Below are positions 6,841-9,389 of a DNA stretch of 9,389 bases, piece after piece (position 1 is the stretch's first letter; each line of letters starts with the position of its first letter). The stretch lies in contig JAJRDF010000086.1 in assembly GCA_028678555.1 (NCBI GenBank), forward strand, positions 1-9,389. Reading direction: 5' to 3'. The notes under the pieces are model-generated. The model was not told the DNA's origin. It did no database searches and saw only the letters and a program-made list of their open reading frames with translations. The translations under genes were made by a program, and so were the position numbers. The DNA is from Methanomicrobiales archaeon (GTDB lineage: Archaea; Halobacteriota; Methanomicrobia; Methanomicrobiales; JACTUA01).

Positions 6841-6936
6841 TCAAATAAGTGAACGGGGAACGAGTTCGATGTAATAAACCGCCGGTTCCCGCTTCAGATG
6901 CGGCAGCAGGCGTTCTGCGACCACGCCCGATGCCAA
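6841..6936 (-). CDS. Possible 31-residue small ORF or gene remnant (weak)
   Basis: Just downstream of the DUF504 stop, on the same strand, a TTG at 6936 preceded by a GGGGGAAGAAG purine run opens 31 codons ending at TGA 6841-6843. The peptide has a protein-like makeup (VVAERLLPHLK, EPAVYYIELVPRSLI), unlike the Arg/Pro/Gly-rich shadow frames elsewhere in the window. It could be a small gene co-transcribed with DUF504, the decayed C-terminus of a lost gene, or chance. I do not recognise it. Confidence 0.22.
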   Translation of the reverse strand: MASGVVAERLLPHLKREPAVYYIELVPRSLI

Positions 6937-6958
6937 TCTTCTTCCCCCATTCAGCTGC

Positions 6959-7210
6959 TTACAGCCCCGGCTTCCGCCACTCCACCCGGCCGTCGTACTG
7001 GATCTCCAGCACCCGGTGGTACGGGACCACGGTGGTCCCCTGCCCGGCCTCCACCTCCATGTAGGTGTTGGCCAGGCGGGTGATGCAGTCCCCGGTAACA
7101 CAGGTCTGGTCCTTCGGTGCCCCCCGGTTGGTATAGAGGATGCCCACCCTGTTGAAATCGTACCCCGGTGCCCAGCGGAAGCGATGGAGCAGCTCCACGC
7201 TCTGTCGCAT
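6959..7210 (-). CDS. DUF504/UPF0248 family protein
   Basis: This encodes 83 residues matching the archaeal DUF504 (UPF0248) pattern: SVELLHRFRWAPGYDF at the N-terminus, then VGILYTNRGAPKDQ, an acidic/hydrophobic middle, and TTVVPYHRVLEIQYDGRVEWR at the C-terminus. The family is small, cytosolic and widespread in archaea, and it is often discussed with RNA-related functions, but no activity is firmly known to me. ATG 7210 was chosen because family members begin just before the ELLxRxRW segment, and a TATA-like box lies about 30 nt upstream, which suits a leaderless mRNA. ATG 7222 (87 residues) is an alternative. The gene is divergent from mmp10. Confidence 0.85.
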   Translation of the reverse strand: MRQSVELLHRFRWAPGYDFNRVGILYTNRGAPKDQTCVTGDCITRLANTYMEVEAGQGTTVVPYHRVLEIQYDGRVEWRKPGL

Positions 7211-7235
7211 GACAGCCCTCATGGCGGTGAGCACG

Positions 7236-7243
7236 ATAATAGT
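7236..7243 (-). promoter_or_regulatory. TATA-like box for the DUF504 gene
   Basis: Read on the minus strand it is ACTATTAT, within GATACTATTATC, centred about 30 nt before the ATG at 7210. That spacing fits archaeal transcription starting at or next to the start codon. It stands out as the only A/T-rich stretch in this part of the divergent intergenic region. Confidence 0.4.
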
Positions 7244-7306
7244 ATCGGCGAAGGACAGAAGTGAGAACCTACCCCACCTCCCCGAAGAGCGATCATGACG
7301 ATTGAA

Positions 7307-7356
7307 CCCGGACAAGAGATCCTTGTCGGGTGAGGCGCCGGGAGGGGCTAACCTCC
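7307..7356. repeat. Pair of hairpins in the DUF504-mmp10 intergenic region
   Basis: The first stem pairs CCC-G-GACAAG (7307-7316) with CTTGTCGGG (7322-7330): nine base pairs with one bulged G and loop AGATC. The second pairs GGAGG (7341-7345) with CCTCC (7352-7356) around GGCTAA. They lie between the two presumed promoters, so they may be outside both mRNAs. They could insulate the divergent genes or belong to an unannotated RNA; no known RNA family was recognised. Confidence 0.35.
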
Positions 7357-7390
7357 TCTGGGGTCCCACCCGTGAGATTATCCCATTCCG

Positions 7391-7397
7391 ATATAAA
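7391..7397 (+). promoter_or_regulatory. TATA-like box for mmp10
   Basis: ATATAAA lies about 70 nt before the ATG at 7464. Transcription would start near 7420, giving a leader of about 45 nt that contains the purine-rich GGAGGG at 7443-7448. That Shine-Dalgarno-like run is 15 nt from the ATG, somewhat far. Confidence 0.45.
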
Positions 7398-7463
7398 GTT
7401 GCGGTCCCCCGCCGGCTCCCCCATCACAAGTTCATTAATCCCGGAGGGCCGATACTTCCTGAG

Positions 7464-8696
7464 ATGGCGCAGCTCGTGGTGGACATCGGCGGGAGGCCGG
7501 GCCTGGACTGCCGGGGGTTCTGCCGGTACTGCTACTTCCGGCACGCGAAGGAGGTCCCGCCCTTCGGCTGCCGCCACTGCCCCCCCTTCCGGAAGGGATG
7601 CGACCACTGTTCCCGCTCGGTGCAGGAACGGTATCCCGGCTTTCTCGACCTGCGGGCCATCGCCGACGATACCCTGGCCCGGCTCCAGGTGCTGGAGGGG
7701 GACCTCAGCCGTGTCACGATCAGCGGCGGCGGGGACCCCAGCTGCTACCCCCGGTTCCGGGAGCTGGTGGAGCTTCTGGCAGGGATGGAGGCGCCGCTCC
7801 ACATCGGCTACACCAGCGGGAAAGGGTTTGATGACCCGGAGATCGCACAGTTCCTGGTCGATCACGGCCTCGCGGAGCTCTCCTTCACGGTCTTTGCCGC
7901 GGATCCCCGGCTCCGGAAGAAGTGGATGCACGATCCCACGCCGAAGGCCTCCCTCTCCATCCTGGAACGGCTCTGCGGTGAGATCGACGTCTATGCCGCA
8001 GCGGTGGTCCTGCCCGGTGTGAACGACGGCGAGGTGCTGGTCCGGACCTGCGAGTGGCTGGAGGAGCGGGGGGCGAAGGGCCTGATCCTGATGCGGTTTG
8101 CCAACCGGGCGGAGAACGGCCTGATCCTGGGGAATGCCCCCCTGATCCCCGGCCAGCGGCAGCACACGGTGGAGGAGTTCCGGGACTTGGTCACAGACCT
8201 GGCATCCCAATTCAGGATGCGGATCAGCGGAACCCCCCTCGCGGATCCGGGCCTGGGATCCCCCTTTGCTATCCTGCAGGAGCCGGACCTCCTGGCCACC
8301 CTGCCCCGTGTGCAGCGGCGGGCCACGGTGATCACCGGGAGCGTTGCGGCCCCGTTTGTGAAGCGGGTGCTTGACGCATGCGGGGACGGGTCCGGCGTCG
8401 TGGCCGTGGAGAAGGACATCGCGGACCTGATCACCATCGATGACCTGAAGGATCTGGACCCCGCTGAGCTGGAGCAGGCGGTGATCCTCCCCGGCCGGGC
8501 CTTTGTCCACGAGCCGGAGGCACAGGAGGTGCTCAGGGCCGACGGGACGGAGCGGATCGTGATCCGGGGCCCCGACACCCTCACCGCCGATGGCGAGACC
8601 TCCATGGGCATGGCCCGTGAGGACGTGCTGGCCATGGAGCTGGAGGGATTCGCCGCCCTGATCCGGCTGATCAACCAGTTCGGGCGTGTCCTCTGA
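7464..8696 (+). CDS. mmp10: Mmp10, radical SAM/B12 arginine C-methyltransferase of methyl-coenzyme M reductase
   Basis: The 410-residue product matches methanogenesis marker protein 10, which methylates an active-site-region arginine of McrA to 5-C-methylarginine using SAM and cobalamin. The radical SAM cluster motif is C16-x3-C20-x2-C23 (DCRGFCRYCYF). A second Cys set C36-x2-C39-x6-C46-x2-C49 follows and fits the mononuclear iron loop reported in the Mmp10 structure. SAM-binding GGGDP is at 88-92. Tyr116 in HIGYTSGKGFDD is where, as I recall, a tyrosine was reported to contact the radical SAM cluster. ATG 7464 gives the family's usual length and start; the frame is open further upstream but that part is not protein-like. 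The gene appears intact. The McrA substrate gene is not in this window. A T5 tract at 8717-8721 may end the transcript. Confidence 0.95.
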   Translation: MAQLVVDIGGRPGLDCRGFCRYCYFRHAKEVPPFGCRHCPPFRKGCDHCSRSVQERYPGFLDLRAIADDTLARLQVLEGDLSRVTISGGGDPSCYPRFRELVELLAGMEAPLHIGYTSGKGFDDPEIAQFLVDHGLAELSFTVFAADPRLRKKWMHDPTPKASLSILERLCGEIDVYAAAVVLPGVNDGEVLVRTCEWLEERGAKGLILMRFANRAENGLILGNAPLIPGQRQHTVEEFRDLVTDLASQFRMRISGTPLADPGLGSPFAILQEPDLLATLPRVQRRATVITGSVAAPFVKRVLDACGDGSGVVAVEKDIADLITIDDLKDLDPAELEQAVILPGRAFVHEPEAQEVLRADGTERIVIRGPDTLTADGETSMGMAREDVLAMELEGFAALIRLINQFGRVL

Positions 8697-8716
8697 AAGG
8701 GCGGACGGTGTGCCGG

Positions 8717-8721
8717 TTTTT
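8717..8721 (+). terminator. Short T-tract, possible mmp10 terminator
   Basis: Five T residues follow the mmp10 stop by about 20 nt, after GCCGG. Archaeal termination can use short T runs. A very stable hairpin (8755-8774) follows. The assignment is weak because the tract is short. Confidence 0.3.
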
Positions 8722-8754
8722 CCTGTGCGACCATCGGATACATTTCATGATGCA

Positions 8755-8885
8755 GGAGGGGGGGGACCCCCTCCCGGCCCCTCCCCCGTGAGGATAGTCA
8801 GCCGTTCGGTGGATCTCATCCGATGGATCTCCATTCCGGTGATAACCGGCGGGGGGTGCCCACGCGGCGGGGGCGGTGAGCCCCC
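8755..8885. repeat. Cluster of three perfect hairpins in a gene-free stretch
   Basis: The region 8697-9044 (348 bp) has no convincing gene. It contains GGAGGGGG/CCCCCTCC (8755-8762 with 8767-8774, 8 bp, 4-nt loop), CCGGT/ACCGG (8836-8840 with 8845-8849, loop GATA) and GGGGGC/GCCCCC (8869-8874 with 8880-8885, loop GGTGA). GGATCTC is also repeated at 8811 and 8825. Possible meanings are a structured RNA, a terminator/insulator or an intergenic repeat element; no known family was recognised. Confidence 0.5.
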
Positions 8886-8903
8886 GAGAGCCTCCCCCCA
8901 GAA

Positions 8904-8919
8904 CTGATCAATTGAGCAG
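8904..8919. promoter_or_regulatory. 16-bp imperfect palindrome, candidate operator
   Basis: CTGATCAATTGAGCAG is a dyad with one mismatched pair and a perfect TCAATTGA core, in an otherwise GC-rich spacer about 125-140 bp before the second cupin gene. Its size suits a dimeric helix-turn-helix regulator, but no regulator gene is nearby. Confidence 0.25.
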
Positions 8920-9044
8920 TAACTGAAGCGGAAGATCACAGCAGGGTGGGCGGGGCGCAGGCCAGGACGGCCGATCCTCCTGCCAGGGAACGGCACACGG
9001 TACCCGAACATCTCATATCCTCCGGCCGCCACTGGGTACACGCT

Positions 9045-9377
9045 ATGGCAGGCGAACGGGAGGATCTGAGGGGGAAGGTCCTAGAGCTGAAGGGCCTAGC
9101 CGCGTTCCAGGAGGGAGCGGTGGCGAGCCGCACAGTAGTATTGAAAAAGGCGGGGACCATCACCGCCTTTGCCTTCGATGCAGGGGAGGGACTCCCGGAG
9201 CACACGGCACCATTCGACGCCATCGTTCAGGGGCTGGAAGGCGAGGCCGAGATTACGATCGGCGGGAAACCCCTGCACCTCACGGAGGGGCAGATGGTGA
9301 TCATGCCGGCCCGGGTGCCCCACGCGGTGAAGGCTCTCTCCCGGTTCCGGATGCTCCTCACCATGATCCACGAGTGA
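9045..9377 (+). CDS. Small single-domain cupin protein
   Basis: This encodes 110 residues forming one cupin barrel. Motif 1 is the segment LPEHTAPFDAIVQGLEG (residues 50-66), with His53 and Asp58 but not the usual HxH pair. Motif 2 is GQMVIMPARVPHAVKA, with His93. The sequence resembles a common group of stand-alone cupins in archaea and bacteria whose substrate is unknown. ATG 9045 was chosen because upstream codons in the same frame are not protein-like and the length then fits the group. A weak TATA-like CATATC at 9014-9019, about 29 nt upstream, would suit a leaderless mRNA. The window ends 12 bases after its stop. It shares the H-x-x-P-x-D variant with the first cupin of the window, although the two are not close in overall sequence. 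Confidence 0.9.
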   Translation: MAGEREDLRGKVLELKGLAAFQEGAVASRTVVLKKAGTITAFAFDAGEGLPEHTAPFDAIVQGLEGEAEITIGGKPLHLTEGQMVIMPARVPHAVKALSRFRMLLTMIHE

Positions 9378-9389
9378 GGGGGCGATGCC

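Noticed and set aside
7290..7312. T-loop-like TTCAATC on the minus strand suggesting a tRNA
   Set aside because: The flanking bases do not pair as a T stem and no acceptor or anticodon arm can be drawn.
7295..7333. 12-codon ORF upstream of mmp10, possible leader peptide
   Set aside because: It lies upstream of the presumed mmp10 TATA box, lacks a ribosome site, and shows no codon run suggesting attenuation.
7293..8510. 405-codon open frame on the minus strand
   Set aside because: It is antisense to the well-supported mmp10 and has low-complexity composition with no motif.
8745..9041. Minus-strand frame in the gene-free stretch
   Set aside because: It is Pro/Gly-rich, runs through perfect hairpins, and has no recognisable domain or good ribosome site.

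Overview
The window looks like chromosomal DNA of a GC-rich methanogenic archaeon, probably order Methanomicrobiales. The strongest evidence is an intact gene for Mmp10, the radical SAM arginine methylase of methyl-coenzyme M reductase. A DUF504/UPF0248 gene, a HerA-like ATPase, an archaeal-type tRNA without encoded CCA, TATA-like boxes and a T8-type terminator also fit. No insertion sequence, integrase, phage gene or CRISPR array was found, so this reads as ordinary chromosome with some small accessory genes.

Layout. Positions 1-705 (+) hold the 3' end of a siroheme/4Fe-4S sulfite-nitrite reductase-like gene, coupled by an ATGA overlap to a small cupin gene. A large HerA-like ATPase (723-3218, -) converges on them. 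Two more minus-strand genes follow: an unrecognised basic protein (3327-3797) and a five-helix VIT/CCC1-like membrane protein (3869-4528). A DedA-family membrane protein (4694-5401, +) is transcribed divergently from the VIT-like gene. tRNA-Thr(UGU) lies at 5454-5527 (-). A secreted post-COAP-1-type protein gene (5616-6562, -) follows; it is frameshifted by an exact 17-bp tandem duplication and ends in a poly-T terminator. Upstream of it is a strikingly AT-rich island with helically spaced GATTA repeats. A DUF504 gene (6959-7210, -) and mmp10 (7464-8696, +) are divergent. A gene-free, hairpin-rich stretch (8697-9044) separates mmp10 from a second small cupin gene (9045-9377, +).

How the genes relate. 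The only tightly coupled pair is the reductase and first cupin; the rest look like single-gene units with their own promoters. Mmp10 ties the locus to methanogenesis by modifying McrA. No clear new multi-gene system is visible. The points most worth checking are the 17-bp duplication that breaks the secreted protein and could be reversible, the AT-rich phased-repeat island, the mutually exclusive hairpins in the secreted gene's leader, and the shared unusual metal-site pattern of the two cupins.
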